From contig OX104112.1 in assembly GCA_944474755.1 (NCBI GenBank), forward strand, positions 18,316,273 to 18,380,272: a DNA stretch of 64,000 nucleotides. Reading direction: 5' to 3'. Source of the stretch: Limnoperna fortunei. Lineage: Eukaryota > Mollusca > Bivalvia > Mytilida > Modiolidae. Shown piece after piece: positions 1-12,289 of this stretch. Numbering within the stretch: the first letter of the stretch is position 1; each line of letters begins with the position of its first letter. A program made the position numbers and the translations under genes. The notes beneath the pieces were generated by a model. The model was not told the DNA's origin and ran no database searches. It saw only the letters and a list, made by a program, of their open reading frames with translations.

Positions 1-950
1 CACCAACTTTTCAGTTATTACAAAGAATCAAAATTAATCAAAATAACACTACTTAATAAATTATATAAAATAAACATTCGACAGAAGAAAGATTATTTGA
101 ATGATTTTATTTTTTATAGATTTGGATATTTGTTTATTTTACTTTATTTCCTGATACACTTATCCTCAGTAAAGAACCAAATATGAATACCAAACAAAGT
201 TGACCCCGGGAAAAATAGCTTACAAACTACATGTATAATATAACAATGGTGGACTTTAAACAATTTTTATACATTTTACACGGACCTCGTTAAAAAAATA
301 TTGACCGGACCTAATATATAATGTATTGGTCTCGTTTAAAGTCTATAATTGATAAATATCTTATTCATAAATATTCGATGATGAGAGGTGTTTGATATTA
401 TAACGATAGTGTGTACTAAATATCGATTTGGTCCCCTACGTAACATATTATGTCGTCATGCAGATGACCGTTACGTAGTAGACATATTTATCAAATATAT
501 CACACATTCATAAAACTAATTTCATTTTAGCACAGGCATCTCACAATTTGTGTAAAAGTATCCCAATTGGCGTTTCATTATATTTGATGTGGGGGGGATG
601 GGCGTTTTCAAATGTTTTTGTCTGTTACCCAGTGAATAGGTTATAGAGTATGAACTTACCCAAACTCAACATTATACCTTTTACGTCTTTGAAGTATTGG
701 TTTCAATACTCGTTCTTATTTAGATGTAAGGAAGCACATACATGGATACGGAAGGCGCAGTACATTGTAAAAAGGATAGACATTATGTAGGGTGGGAGGG
801 GGCAATTTTCGGGGACAACTGGAGAATAGTCAAAATCCTAAAAATATATATAATACACTTCTTATATATTCGTGGTATAATTACAAAAGAAGTTGCATTT
901 CATATGCAATATGAATATATTGTTATGAATTTTCGTTTTTGTATAAATAA
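1..950. other. AT-rich intergenic stretch
   Basis: I see no credible gene, RNA or organised repeat here. The only notable open frame (742-960, 72 codons) has no recognisable domain and biased AT-rich composition. A short G run lies near 590-600. Confidence 0.5.
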
Positions 951-952
951 AG

Positions 953-1235
953 GGCCATAATACTGAAGTGGCTGAAGCAATTCGAATGGTTATCAATCTT
1001 GGTCGAGATATAATACCCATAAACATTTCCCCAAGTTTCATTAAGATCGGACATCAACTGTTTGAGTTAGAGAGCGAAAAAGGCAAATTTGCTATTTTTT
1101 TTATAAATGGCATAACTCTGATGTGGCTGAAGTGATTTGGTTAGATTTCGAACTTGGCCGAGATATTATGCCCATAAACATTTTCCACACGTTTCATGAA
1201 GATTGGACAACAATTGTTTGAGTTAGAGAGCGGAC
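953..1235 (+). repeat. Two degenerate tandem copies of a ~130-155 bp dispersed repeat
   Basis: Two blocks beginning near 955 and 1,110 share the phrases GTGGCTGAAG, CCATAAACATTT, a TTTCAT.AAGATTGGACA-like section and a TTTGAGTTAGAGAGCG ending. They are diverged but clearly related. The style (near-repeated 'catching' phrases such as AGTTTCATTAAGAT) matches dispersed repeats common in bivalve DNA and seen again at 47-51 kb. Confidence 0.6.
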
Positions 1236-2261
1236 ATCGCTGTGCACTCTGCCCGCCGCCCTCCCGCGTATTTCCACGGGCGTATATATTGCTAAAAACA
1301 TATTTTGCTTACATAAAACTTCACGATTAAATAAAACATACCAACATGAAATGTACGTGACTGTATGCTAGTTCAAAATCTGGGCGTGGCTTGGGTATAT
1401 GATTTCATATATTTTACAGTGACGTCTAAGGAATCTGGACATCAAAATGGTTATATCGCGAAAAGGTGCATTTTTTAAGACTATAATTATTTTAAATCGT
1501 TGACACAAAGGAATATTCTTTTGCATGAAACTTGATTAAAACCACCACATAAGGCGACACGTGCTGGCCTCAGATCAATACTTTGTATAAAATTTCTGTA
1601 TATCATTCTTAAATGAAGGCAAGAAACTAAAGTTTGCGTATCAAACGCACCCTTTTGAGACACAAGAAGAAATATGTGAAATTACCTAGAATTAAAATTT
1701 GTGTAAAACCATATGTTTATTGAACACCTGTAGTAGACAGCTAGAACAGAATAACAGACTAATATACATTAAATTTACAACTTTAAAAATGTATAAACAA
1801 CACAATGACTGTAATCATCTCTATAGCGTGTTTAAGGATAAGTATAACATTTAAAAGACAAATAAAATGTTCGTTTCCAAAATTATATGTCCCACAGATT
1901 TTGGACATCGAGAATTGATAATTGTAAGTTTATTGTTATTCGCATCATTTAATTGAAAACAAAGTTGTTAATTTCACTTATCATGTCAATTGCAGTATCC
2001 ATAACTAAAGTAATTATTTATTGTATATTCAGCAAGGGCTTGTACATGTATTTTACACATTACGCTTAGTCTACGTGTGTAAATGATTATTCTTACATTC
2101 CAATAGTTTACCTCATGCATCAGATAGAAGAAAAATTGTTCAATTAACACCTATTGTTAATAATTGACAACCTGTTCAAAGCAGATAATTATGTTAATCC
2201 GTTTAACTATTAGTTAGTCAAAATTACAAGTTTACAACAAATTGTTAAATCGCTCTCTTTA
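1236..2261. other. Intergenic stretch without recognised features
   Basis: AT-rich sequence. I see no coding exon, RNA gene or tandem array in it. Confidence 0.45.
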
Positions 2262-2690
2262 GTTGGATTGATTGGGTGTTTGCTTTACGTCCAGTGATCA
2301 GTATTTCAGCTATCATATATTCATGACATGAATAAGTTAACAAGCAATAATCAACAGAAAAGAGGGTTGGATGGGACACATGGAACACAATTTAGACTGC
2401 CACTGGGAAAGTGTGAAGTTCTGTGTAGGGGCTGAAAATTTAGCCCTTTGTAGCGGCTACAATGAGCCTACTCTTTGGCGAAATCTACCAAAAGGGTCTT
2501 TATCATGCAAGGAGCGTGGTACTCGTCAAACAAGTTACCCACTACGGTCCACGGCCAGGCATTCCGTATTATGTCCTGACAACCCCAAGGTTGGAGAGGA
2601 GACGCGCTGTACTGCTCTGTGGGTGAAGCATATTGAACCCTCCCATATTGATCCCAGCGCTCTTTTTGGACATTCTGTTTAAGGCAATAT
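2262..2690 (+). repeat. Dispersed repeat family 'A', copy 1
   Basis: This copy begins with a TTGATTGGGTGTTTGCTTTACGT-like head and contains a TAGCC.TTTGTAGCGGCTAC block, a CTACCAAAAGGGTCTTTATC block and a GTTACCCACTACGG block. The same ordered blocks recur at 8,975-9,165 (-), 14,245-14,600 (-), 28,195-28,440 (+), 41,945-42,365 (-) and 63,355-63,985 (+). A 103-codon open frame runs through it but is not shared by the other copies, so I treat the unit as non-coding. The family is unidentified; no tRNA-like promoter or terminal inverted repeat is obvious. Confidence 0.75.
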
Positions 2691-2719
2691 GTCGTATAAT
2701 TGAATTTTTACATTAAAAT

Positions 2720-5700
2720 ATAGTCTGTATGCATACAGTAAATCTTGTGTCCACTGTCTGTACAGTAAATCTGGTGTCCCTGTCTATGCAGTAAGCCTGG
2801 TGTCCACTGTCTATACAGTAAATCTGGTGTTCCTGTCTATACAGTAAATCTGGTGTCACTGTCTATGAAGTAAATCTGGTGTCCACTGTCTGTACAGAAA
2901 TTTTGGTATCCACTGACTATACAGTAAATCTGGTGTCCACTGTCGGTACAGCAAATTCGGTGTCCAGTGTCTGTACAGTAAATCTGGTGTCCACTGTCTA
3001 TGCAGTAAATGTGTTGCCCCGGTCTATACAATAAATCTGGTGTCCACTGTCTATACAGTAAATCTGGTGTCACTGTCTATACAATAAATCTAGTGTCCCA
3101 GTCTATACAGTAAATCTGGTGTCCATGTATATGCAGTAAATCTGGTGTCCACTGTTTGTACAGTAAATCTGGTGTCCCTGTCTATGCAGTAAACCTGGTG
3201 TCCCTGTATATACAGTAAATCTAGTGTCCACTGTCTGTATAGTAAATCTGGTGTCAACTGTCTGTACAGTAAATCTGGTGTCCACTGTCCATACAGTAAA
3301 TCTGGTGTCCACTGTCTGTACAGTAAATCTAGTGTCCACTGTCTGTATAGTAAATCTGGTGTCCACTGTCTGTACAGTAAATCTGGTGTTCACTGTCTAT
3401 ACAGTAAATCTTGTGTCCACTGTCTGTACAGAAAATCTAGTGTACACTGTCTATATAGTAAATCTTATGTCCACTGTCTATAGAGTAAATCTGGTCCTGT
3501 CTATGCAGAAAATCTGATGTCCACTGTCTGTACAGTAACTCTGGTGTCCCTGTCTATGCAGTAAATCTTGTGTCCACTATCTGTACAGTAAATCTGGTGT
3601 CCACTGTCTGTACAGTAAATTTGGTATCCACTGACTATACAGTAAATCTGGTGCCCACTGTCTATTCAGGTAAATCTGGTGTCCGTGTCTATACACTAAA
3701 TATGCTGTCCTTGTTTATACAGTAAATCTTGTGTCCCTGTCTATACAGTAAGTTTGGGGTCCCTGTTTATACAGTAAATCTAGTGTCTACGGTCTATACA
3801 GTAAATCGGGTGTCCCAGTCTATACAGAAAATCTGATGTCCACTGTCTGTTCAGTAAATCTGGTGTCCACTGTCTGCACAGTAAATCTGGTGTTCACTGT
3901 CTATACAGTAAATCTTGTGTCCACTGTCTGTACAGAAAATCTAGTGTACACTGTCTATATAGTAAATCCGGTGTCCACTGTCTGTAGAGTAAATCTGGTG
4001 TCCTTGTCTATGCAGAAAATCTGGTGTCCACTTTCAGTACAGTAAATCTGTTGTCCACTGTCTGTACAGTAAATTTGGTATCCACTGACTATACAGTAAA
4101 TCTGGTGTCCACTGTCTATTCAGGTAAATCTGATGTCCGTGTCTATACACTAAATCTGATGTCCTTGTTTATACAGTAAATCTGGTGTCCCTGTCTGTAC
4201 AGTAAATCTTGTGTCCACTATCTGTACAGTAAATCTGGTGTCCACTGTCTGTACAGTAAATTTGGTATCCACTGACTATACAGTAAATCTGGTGTTCACT
4301 GTCTATTCAGGTAAATCTGGTGTCCGTGTCTATACACTAAATCTGATGTCCTTGTTTATACAGTAAATCTGGTGTCCCTGTCTGTACAGTAAATCTTGTG
4401 TCCACTATCTGTACAGTAAATCTGGTGTCCACTGTCTGTACAGTAAATTTGGTATCCACTGACTATACAGTAAATCTGGTGTCCACTGTCTATTCAGGTA
4501 AATCTGATGTCCGTGTCTATACACTAAATCTGCTGTCCTTGTTTATACAGTAAATCTGGTGTCCCTGTCTGTACAGTAAATCTTGTGTCCCTGTCTATAC
4601 TTTAAGTTTGGGGTCCCTGCTTATACAGTAAATCTAGTGTCTACGGTCTATACAGTAAATCGGGTGTCCCTGTCTATACAGAAAATCTGATGTCCACTGT
4701 ATGTTCAGTAAATCTGGTGTCCACTGTCTGCACAGTAAATCTGGTGTTCACTGTCTATACAGTAAATCTTGTGTCCACTGTCTGTACAGAAAATCTAGTG
4801 TACACTGTCTATATAGTAAATCCGGTGTCCACTGTCTTTAGAGTAAATCTGGTGTCCCTGTCTATGCAGAAAATCTGGTGTCCACTGTCTGTAGAGTAAA
4901 TCTGGTGTCCCTGTCTATGCAGAAAATCTGGTGTCCACTTTCTGTACAGTAAATCTGGTGTCCACTGTCTGTACAGTAAATTTGGTATCCACTGAATATA
5001 CAGTAAATCTGGTGTCCACTGTCTATTCAGGTAAATCTGATGTCCGTGTCTATACACTAAATCTGATGTCCTTGTTTATACAGTAAATCTTGTGTCCACG
5101 GTCTATACAGTAAATCGGGTGTCACTGTCTATACAGTAAATCTGGTTTCCTGTTTACACAGTAATTCCAGAGTCCAAATATGCAGTAAATCTGGTTTCCT
5201 GTTTATACAGTAAATCTTGTGTCCCTGTCTATACAGTAAATCTGGTTTCCCTGTTTATAAAGTAAATCTGGTGTCCCTGTCTACGCAGTAAATCTGGTTT
5301 CCTGTTTATACAGTAATTCCGGAGTCCAAATATGCAGTAAATCTGGTTTCCTGTTGATACAGTAAATCTTGTGTCCCTATCTATACAGTAAATCTGGGGT
5401 CCCTGTCTATATTGTAACTCTTAGGTCCCTGTTTATACAGTAAATATATTGTCCACGGTCTATACAGTAAATCTGGTGTCCCTGTCTATACAGTAAATCT
5501 GGTGTATCTGTCTATACAGTAAATCTTGTGTCACCTCTCTGTACAGTAAATCTGATTTCCCTGTCTATAAGTAAATCTGGTGTCACTGTCTATACAGTAA
5601 ATCTTGTGTCCACTGTCTGTACAGTAAATCTGGTGTCCCTGTCTATGCAGTAAACCTGGTTTCCACTGACTATACAGTAAATCTGGAGTTCATGTCTATA

Positions 5701-8700
5701 CAGTAAATCTGGTGTCACTGCCTATGGAGTAAATCTGGTGTCCACTGTCTGTACAGTAAATTTGGTATCCACTGACTATACAGTAAATCTGGTGTCCACT
5801 GTCGGTACAGTAAATTCGGTGTCCAGTGTCTGTACAGTAAATCATGTGTCCACTGTCTATGCAGTAAATGTGTTGCCCCGGTCTATACAGTAAATCTGGT
5901 GTCCACTGTCTATACAGTAAATCTGGTGTCACTGTCTATACAATAAATCTAGTGTCCCAGTCTATACAGTAAATCTTGTGTCCATGTATATGCAGTAAAT
6001 CTGGTGTCCACTGTTTGTACAGTAAATCTGGTGTCCATGTCTATGCAGTTAACCTGGTGTCCCTGTATATACAGTAAATCTAGTGTCCACTGTCTGTATA
6101 GTAAATGTGGTGTCCACTGTCCATACAGTAAATCTGGTGTCCACTGTCTGTACAGTAAATCTAGTGTCCACTGTCTGTATAGTAAATCTGGTGTCCACTA
6201 TCTGTACAGTAAATATGGTGTTCACTGTCTATACAGTAAATCTTGTGTCCACTGTCTGTACAGAAAATCTAGTGTACACTGTCTATATAGTAAATCTTAT
6301 GTCAACTGTCTGTAGAGTAAATCTGGTCCTGTCTATGCAGAAAATCTGGTGTCCACTTTCTGTACAGTAAATCTGGTGTCCCTGTCTATTCCGTAAATCT
6401 TGTGTCCACTATATCTGTACAGTAAATCTGGTGTCCACTGTCTGTACAGTAAATTTGGTATCCACTGACTATACAGTAAATCTGGTGCCCACTGTCTATT
6501 CAGGTAAATCTGGTGTCCGTGTCTATACACTAAATCTACTGTCCTTGTTTATACAGTAAATCTAGTGTCCCTGTCTGTACAGTAAATCTTGTGTCCCTGT
6601 CTATACAGTAAGTTTGTGGTCCCTGTTTATACAGTAAATCTAGTGTCTACGGTCTATACAATTAATCGGGTGTCCCTGTCTATACAGAAAAACTGATGTC
6701 CGCTGTCTGTTCAGTAAATCTGGTGTCCACTGTCTGCACAGTAAATCTGGTGTTCACTGTCTATACAGTAAATCTTGTGTCCACTGTCTGTACAGAAAAT
6801 CTAGTGTACACTGTCTATATAGTAAATCCGGTGTCCACTGTCTGTAGAGTAAATCTGGTGTCCCTGTCTATGCAGAAAATCTGGTGTCCACTGTCTGTAC
6901 AGTAAATCTGGTGTCCCTGTCTATGCAGTAAATCTGGTGTCAACTTTCTGTACAGTAAATCTGGTGTCCACTGTCTGTACAGTTAATTTAGTATCCACTG
7001 ACTATACAGTAAATCTGGTGTCCACTGTCTATTCAGGTAAATCTGTTGTCCGTGCCTATACACTAAATCTGCTGTCCTTGTTTATACAGTAAATCTGGTG
7101 TCCCTGTCTGTACAGTAAATCTTGTGTCCCTGTCTATGGAGTAAATTTGGGGTCCCTGTTTATACAGTAAATCTAGTGTCTACGGTCTATACAGTAAATC
7201 GGGTGTCCCTGTCTATACAGAAAATCTGATGTCCACTGTCTGTTCAGTAAATCTGGTGTCCACTGTCTGCACAGTAAATCTGGTGTCAACTGTCTATACA
7301 GTAAATCTGGTGTCCACTGTCTGTACAGTAAATATGGTGTCCACTGTCTGTACAGTAAATCTGGTGTCCACTGTCTGTACAGTAAATTTAGGGTCCACTG
7401 TCCGTACAGTAAATCTGGTGTCCACTGTCTGTACAGTAAATTTAGGGTCCACTGTCCATGCAGTAAATCTGGTGTCCACTGTCTATACAGTAATTCTGGT
7501 GTCCTTGTCTATACAGTAAATCTGGTGTCAACTGTCTATTTAGGTAAATCTGGTGTCCACTGTCTATACAGTAAATCTGGTGTCCGTGTCTATACAGTAA
7601 ATCTGGTGTCCATGTCTGTACAGTAAATCTTGTGTCCCTGTCTATACAGTAAATTGGGGTCCCTGTTTATACAGTAAATCTAGTGTCCACGGTCTATACA
7701 GTAAATAGGGTGTCACTGTGTATACAGTAAATCTGGTTTCCTGTTTATACAGTAAATCTAGTATCCACTGTCTATACAGTAAATCTGCTGTCCCTGTCAT
7801 TATTGTAAATCTGGGGTCCCTGTTTATACAGTAAATCTAATGTCTACGGTCTATACAGTAAATCTGGTGTCCCTGTCTATACAGTAAATCTGGTGTCTCT
7901 GTCTATACAGTAAATCTTGTGTCCCCTGTCTGTACAGTAAATCTGATTTCCCTGTCTATAAGTAAATCTGGTGTCACTGTCTATACAGTAAATCTAGTGT
8001 TCCTGTCTATACAGTAAATCTTGTGCCCACTGTCTGTACAGTAAATCTGGTGTCCCTGTCTATGCAGTAAACCTGGTGTCCACTGTCTATACAGTAAATC
8101 TGGTGTTCCTGTCTATACAGTAAATCAGGTGTCACTGTCTATGAAGTAAATCTGGTGTCCACTGTCTGTACAGTAAATTTGGTATCCACTGACTATACAG
8201 TTAATCTAGTGTCCACTGTCGGTACAGTAAATTTGGTGTCCAGTGTTTGTACAGTAAATCTGGTGTCCACTGTCTATGCAGTAAATGTGTTGCCCCGGTC
8301 TATAAGTAAATCTGGTCTCCACTTTCTATACAGTAAATCTGGTGTCACTGTCTATACAATAAATCTAGTGTCCCTGTCTATACAGTAAATCTTGTGTCCA
8401 CTGTTTATACAGTAAATCTAGTGTCCATGGTATATAAGTAAATCTGGTGTCCCTGTCTATACAGTAAATGTGGTGTCCCTGTCTATACAGTAAACCTGGT
8501 GTCCCTCTCTATACAGTAAACCTGGTGTCTCTGTCTATACAGTAAATCTGGTGTCCTTGTTTATAAAGTAAATCTGGAGTCTCTGTCTATACAGTGAATC
8601 TAGTGTCCTTGTTTATACAGTAAATTTGGAGGCCCTGTATATGCAGGAAATCTGGTGTCCCTGTTTATACAGTAAATCTTGTGTCCTTGTCTATGCAATA

Positions 8701-8720
8701 AATCTTGTGTCCCTGTCGAA
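2720..8720. repeat. 26-27 bp minisatellite array, about 6 kb
   Basis: The array is a nearly uninterrupted run of a unit close to GTCCACTGTCTGTACAG followed by TAAATCTGGT. Most units are 26 or 27 bp, differing by presence of the A in CCACTG versus CCCTG. At that size roughly 220 copies are present. Because 27 is a multiple of 3, stretches of 27-bp units give open frames on both strands with 9-residue periodicity (VSTVCTVNL on plus, TRFTVQTVD on minus). The 26-bp units break these frames, so I do not call them genes. Larger blocks repeat within the array (see findings). Confidence 0.95.
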
Positions 8721-8974
8721 AGCAAAACACTAAATGATCCACGAAGGCTTTTGGAATGTTATGCGAAATTGTTTACTGGTGCTGGTTCCATTTCCGGAAA
8801 CATAACGGGTAGATTTGGTAACGACGTAATCGTCCATTTTGCAGTAGATTTACAGAGAAATATAGAAAATTAGTCTACTCATCAGTAATTCTACTGAGAA
8901 ACATTATTTGGCTGTTCTGTTTCTACAGTACTTGCTTTCGAATGGCAGTAACATCTACAGACAATAACATGAAT

Positions 8975-9165
8975 GATTCAAACCGGTGTGTTGATACACA
9001 GCGCTCGACCCAAAGAGCTGAATAATGCGTCCCCATGTGGCGGATAAGCAATGCCATCTCGTTTGGGGTTGTCTGGTCTTTTAAATACGAAAAGCCTTGC
9101 CGCGGGGCAAAGTATGTGACTTGTTCGGAGATGGTTACGATCATTACAAGTTTAAGACCATTTCA
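8975..9165 (-). repeat. Dispersed repeat family 'A', truncated copy
   Basis: Read on the minus strand, this stretch carries the family blocks in order: a section related to ACACGTTACCCACTACGGC, GGCTTTTCGTATT, CCAAACGAGATGGC and GCGCTGGGTCGAGC-like text. The 5' half of the family unit is missing. Confidence 0.55.
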
Positions 9166-9442
9166 TAGACGTCGAAAAACCAATTTCGCTGTAAATAGTT
9201 GTTTTGTTTATAAAGTCATTATTTCTGTGTATGACGTTATTAATTTAAACCAATCAACCGAAGAGAACCACATTTTCACTAGTGACAAGGACTGTTTTCC
9301 ACGTGAAAGGGTTTGAATATAAAACAAAAATTAGAGAAATAAATGTTTAACATCGTGTATTCTTCCGTAAATGGCCGATTTCTGGTACAGATGACCCAGT
9401 ACAGATGAGCTCACGCGCACACATCTGCACTTGCTACGCCAT

Positions 9443-9531
9443 CCAATCAAAACGCCAGAAACAAGAACGTTGTTATGGAAGCATAACAACGTTCTTCTAT
9501 GACGTTCATTATTTCCGGCGTTCTGATTGGA
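9443..9531. repeat. Imperfect palindrome (foldback) with CCAATCA ends
   Basis: The outer arms CCAATCAAAACGCC and GGCGTTCTGATTGG pair with one mismatch. The inner arms AAGAACGTTGTTATG and CATAACAACGTTCTT pair perfectly around a 4-base loop. The whole could fold into one long interrupted hairpin, as in small MITE-like elements. Confidence 0.75.
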
Positions 9532-9610
9532 CGTCAGAAAAAATGGAGTCTAAAACAATGAAGAGTCTTTAGGTTATAGCGATGTGAAAATTGTTGATTT
9601 ACGGAAGAAA

Positions 9611-9777
9611 TAGGTACTTTCATACGTTTTTGGGAAAGTCCGTGTGAACTTTCACTCGTGATAGAAATTTTTATGTCTTTTGGCTCGTTCCGCTGTGCTC
9701 CACTCGCGAAAAGACATAAACTTTCTATCACTCGTCAAAGATCCACCGGTCTTTCACAAAAACGTATGAAAGAACCC
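9611..9777. repeat. Second foldback element
   Basis: The outer arms ACTTTCATACGTTTTTG and CAAAAACGTATGAAAG are complementary. Nested inside, GTGATAGAAA...TTATGTCTTTT pairs with AAAAGACATAA..TTTCTATCAC. The element lies about 80 bp from the palindrome at 9,443-9,531. A 65-codon minus-strand open frame across it is incidental. Confidence 0.7.
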
Positions 9778-9779
9778 AT

Positions 9780-10470
9780 TAATCTTTTATGACCTTAAGG
9801 ATTGCGATGCAAATGTGGTTACATATAATGTAGGGTTAAACAACAAATTCGACTTACGAATATACTTTATATATTAAAACTGTAATAAAGTATATGGTAT
9901 CACAGTCCTCAAGTAAACCAGATAATAATTCTAGATTATAAAAATACATTTTCTCCACAAACAAAAGATGAAAGTAAGAAGATTTAGGAAGCTTCTGTAG
10001 ATAACCCTAAGGATTTGTTGATATGCCTCTTTATTCTGATATTATGTTTTGTATATGGATAATCCAATTTGTAGTTTTGACTTATGTCAATTCGTTTTTT
10101 TTAGTCAACAGTTGACTCTTTTCAAATGGCTTTTTCAAAAGATTACTTGAAAAACAGATTTGGTTAAACCTTTTTTGCACAGCTGTTATGTACTGTTAAT
10201 TGAAGATAACGTTGAAGTTTCAACACAGTCTTATTTTTAGTTTTTGAGTTGTGCCAATTGAAATGCGTTTTTATAGGTCCAAGCTAGGTCAAAGTAAAAA
10301 CTGTCATCTCAGAGATGGACTGTTATCATGCTCAGCTGTTCACAAAGGCTGATTTGTAAATTAGTAAAATATGTGTATGAATATGTAAAAACAATACAAC
10401 GTTGCTGTATTTCATTTAATGTCGCATTAAATGCCCTATTATTTATATTTGAACTCGTGACCTTAAATAT
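9780..10470. other. Intergenic stretch without recognised features
   Basis: AT-rich sequence. I see no exon, RNA or clear repeat. Confidence 0.4.
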
Positions 10471-10474
10471 CAAC

Positions 10475-10680
10475 AAGTGGCGGGTTTGACTCCCACTGTG
10501 GGCAGGGTGCACTCGACTCCAATCCTGATTAACAAAGATTGCAAAATTTTCCTACCGAAGTTTTATCTGGGTTCCCCGGTTCAACTGCATGGAGAAAATC
10601 ACAACCTAAGGCAGGAAAACTGGCAAAATTTGTTGAGCACAAACAGCCTTGGTCGTTTTCATAAAAAACAAACAAAATAA
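10475..10680 (+). mobile_element. tRNA-derived SINE fragment, plus orientation
   Basis: A box-B-like GGGTTTGACTCCC lies at 10,482-10,494, followed by GTGGGCAGGGTGCACTCGACTCC and a section on AATTGACAA-like and TTCCTACCGAAG text. These are the same blocks, in the same order, as the fuller copy at 63,435-63,705. The 3' end is scrambled and ends in an AAACAAACAAA-like tail. Confidence 0.7.
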
Positions 10681-11655
10681 CAAGACTAACAGAACAGTCG
10701 AAACAAACTAATGGTTTCCATGGCTTTGTGACTTACGCTTACGTTTCGTATCGATCTTTTGATCTTCAAATAATGGTCGAGGATGCAGTAAGATCAGCCA
10801 AAAAACATATATTAAACAAAAAACCAGAATCTCTCAAACTATTAGAGAGGTATTTGAATATTTTGAAAAACAACTGTATTTACTGTTTGAGTTAAGGTTG
10901 CATATTTTTTCTTAGTGGTATTTGATGTTGGTTTGTTTGGTTGAAAACAATAAAAAGTCTTTATCAAATAATTTATTTTTGTCCACGGCCTGGTCTGAAA
11001 TTTCGAGTTTTTTTTAATGGCCCATGTATTCATAACTATAGACGTAGTTAAAATAAAATGTGTGTACTATCAAGTTAACAAGTAATAAATTAATCAGACA
11101 TAATTCTATAACCTATTTATAAAATGTTTAACCTCTCGAGTGGAACCTTTAACAATTTAAGATAAATGTGTCGTCGTTTTTGCTGTGTAAACTTTACAAT
11201 TCCGATATATATTGGCAACGAGGTATTAAACCAACGCCTGTATTGACATAAATCATTCATGTACTTCAGATAATATTAAGGAAGTTTTATCAGAAGTAAT
11301 GTTCACCTTATCTGTACCAGCTTATATTTAGCTATATGTTATTTCTTACTTTACATAAAAACATATGTATTCTACTTATATTATAAACAAATATATATAC
11401 TTACCTGACTTGTGTGAACATTTAAGCGGTGTCCAGCGGAATTTTCAGGTTACGAAAAGAGTAGTCTCGACCACCCAGACGAATATATATGTGCGTCTGG
11501 GATCACCTTGTTGTAATTTCGCTAGCAATAGGTGGAGACAGAGCAATTTTTAAGGCCCTATTTTTAGACCAGGAAAACGGTGAATACATGTCAAAACTTA
11601 TAAAGTGACGTCACAATGTGCTTCTCTTTTGACTGTGCATAAAGGTAATAATTGT
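10681..11655. other. Intergenic stretch
   Basis: No gene is recognised. A small inverted pair, CCCAGACG and CGTCTGGG, lies near 11,475-11,505. Confidence 0.4.
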
Positions 11656-11663
11656 TTAATTAA

Positions 11664-12281
11664 TGGGATGCAGGACACCATCCACCATTTTTTTGTTAAA
11701 ATTTCAAAATAAATAGAACAATTATGGTAAATTTAATAATAATTTCTTTCATTATTTATTTCTTAATTTCAATAAAATTTAAAACAATAATGAAAGTCTT
11801 GTACCTATATTATTACTTCAATTTATTGATGGTTGAAATAAAAAGTTTTCGTTTAAATGAGTTTGGTATTGGCAAAAATAATGAAAATGAAATTTTTAAC
11901 AAGGGAGGTAATTTTCACAAAAATACCATTTTCTAGCACTTTTTAACTAGTTTTTGCCCAATTAACAAAAATTTAACTCAGAGACCCCTATTTTTCTTTC
12001 CATCACTAAAATGTATACCAATTACTTGACATTATATCAAAAATTTAGAAAATTTCCTTGGACAGAATTTTTGTAATCTTTTATTTTAGTGCTTTTTTAT
12101 TCTATTCTCTGTAAAATCTATATGAAAATTTAAAATTTCAGCTCTCATCCACTCGAAAATAAGCTCTGAAACCCCTATTTTTTATTTTGAATTATGACAT
12201 CTTGTATAAAAATCAACTACTTGGCGAATTTAAAGAAAATTCATTGACAAATTATATTCAGTGAAAGTGTCCTGCATCCCC
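11664..12281. mobile_element. MITE-like element with terminal inverted repeats and TTAA duplication
   Basis: The left end TGGGATGCAGGACAC is the inverse of the right end GTGTCCTGCATCCCC apart from the outermost base. Each end abuts TTAA (11,660-11,663 and 12,282-12,285), consistent with a TTAA target duplication as made by piggyBac- or Kolobok-type transposases. The 618-bp AT-rich interior has only short open frames and no transposase, so the element would be non-autonomous. The superfamily is an inference from the TTAA alone. Confidence 0.75.
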
Positions 12282-12289
12282 TTAATTGA

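Noticed and set aside
2837..8388. Many 60-100 codon frames within the minisatellite on both strands
   Set aside because: They reflect the 27-bp unit and break at 26-bp units; frames exist on both strands equally.
2720..8720. Possible CRISPR-like array
   Set aside because: Units abut without unique spacers and the genome is clearly animal.
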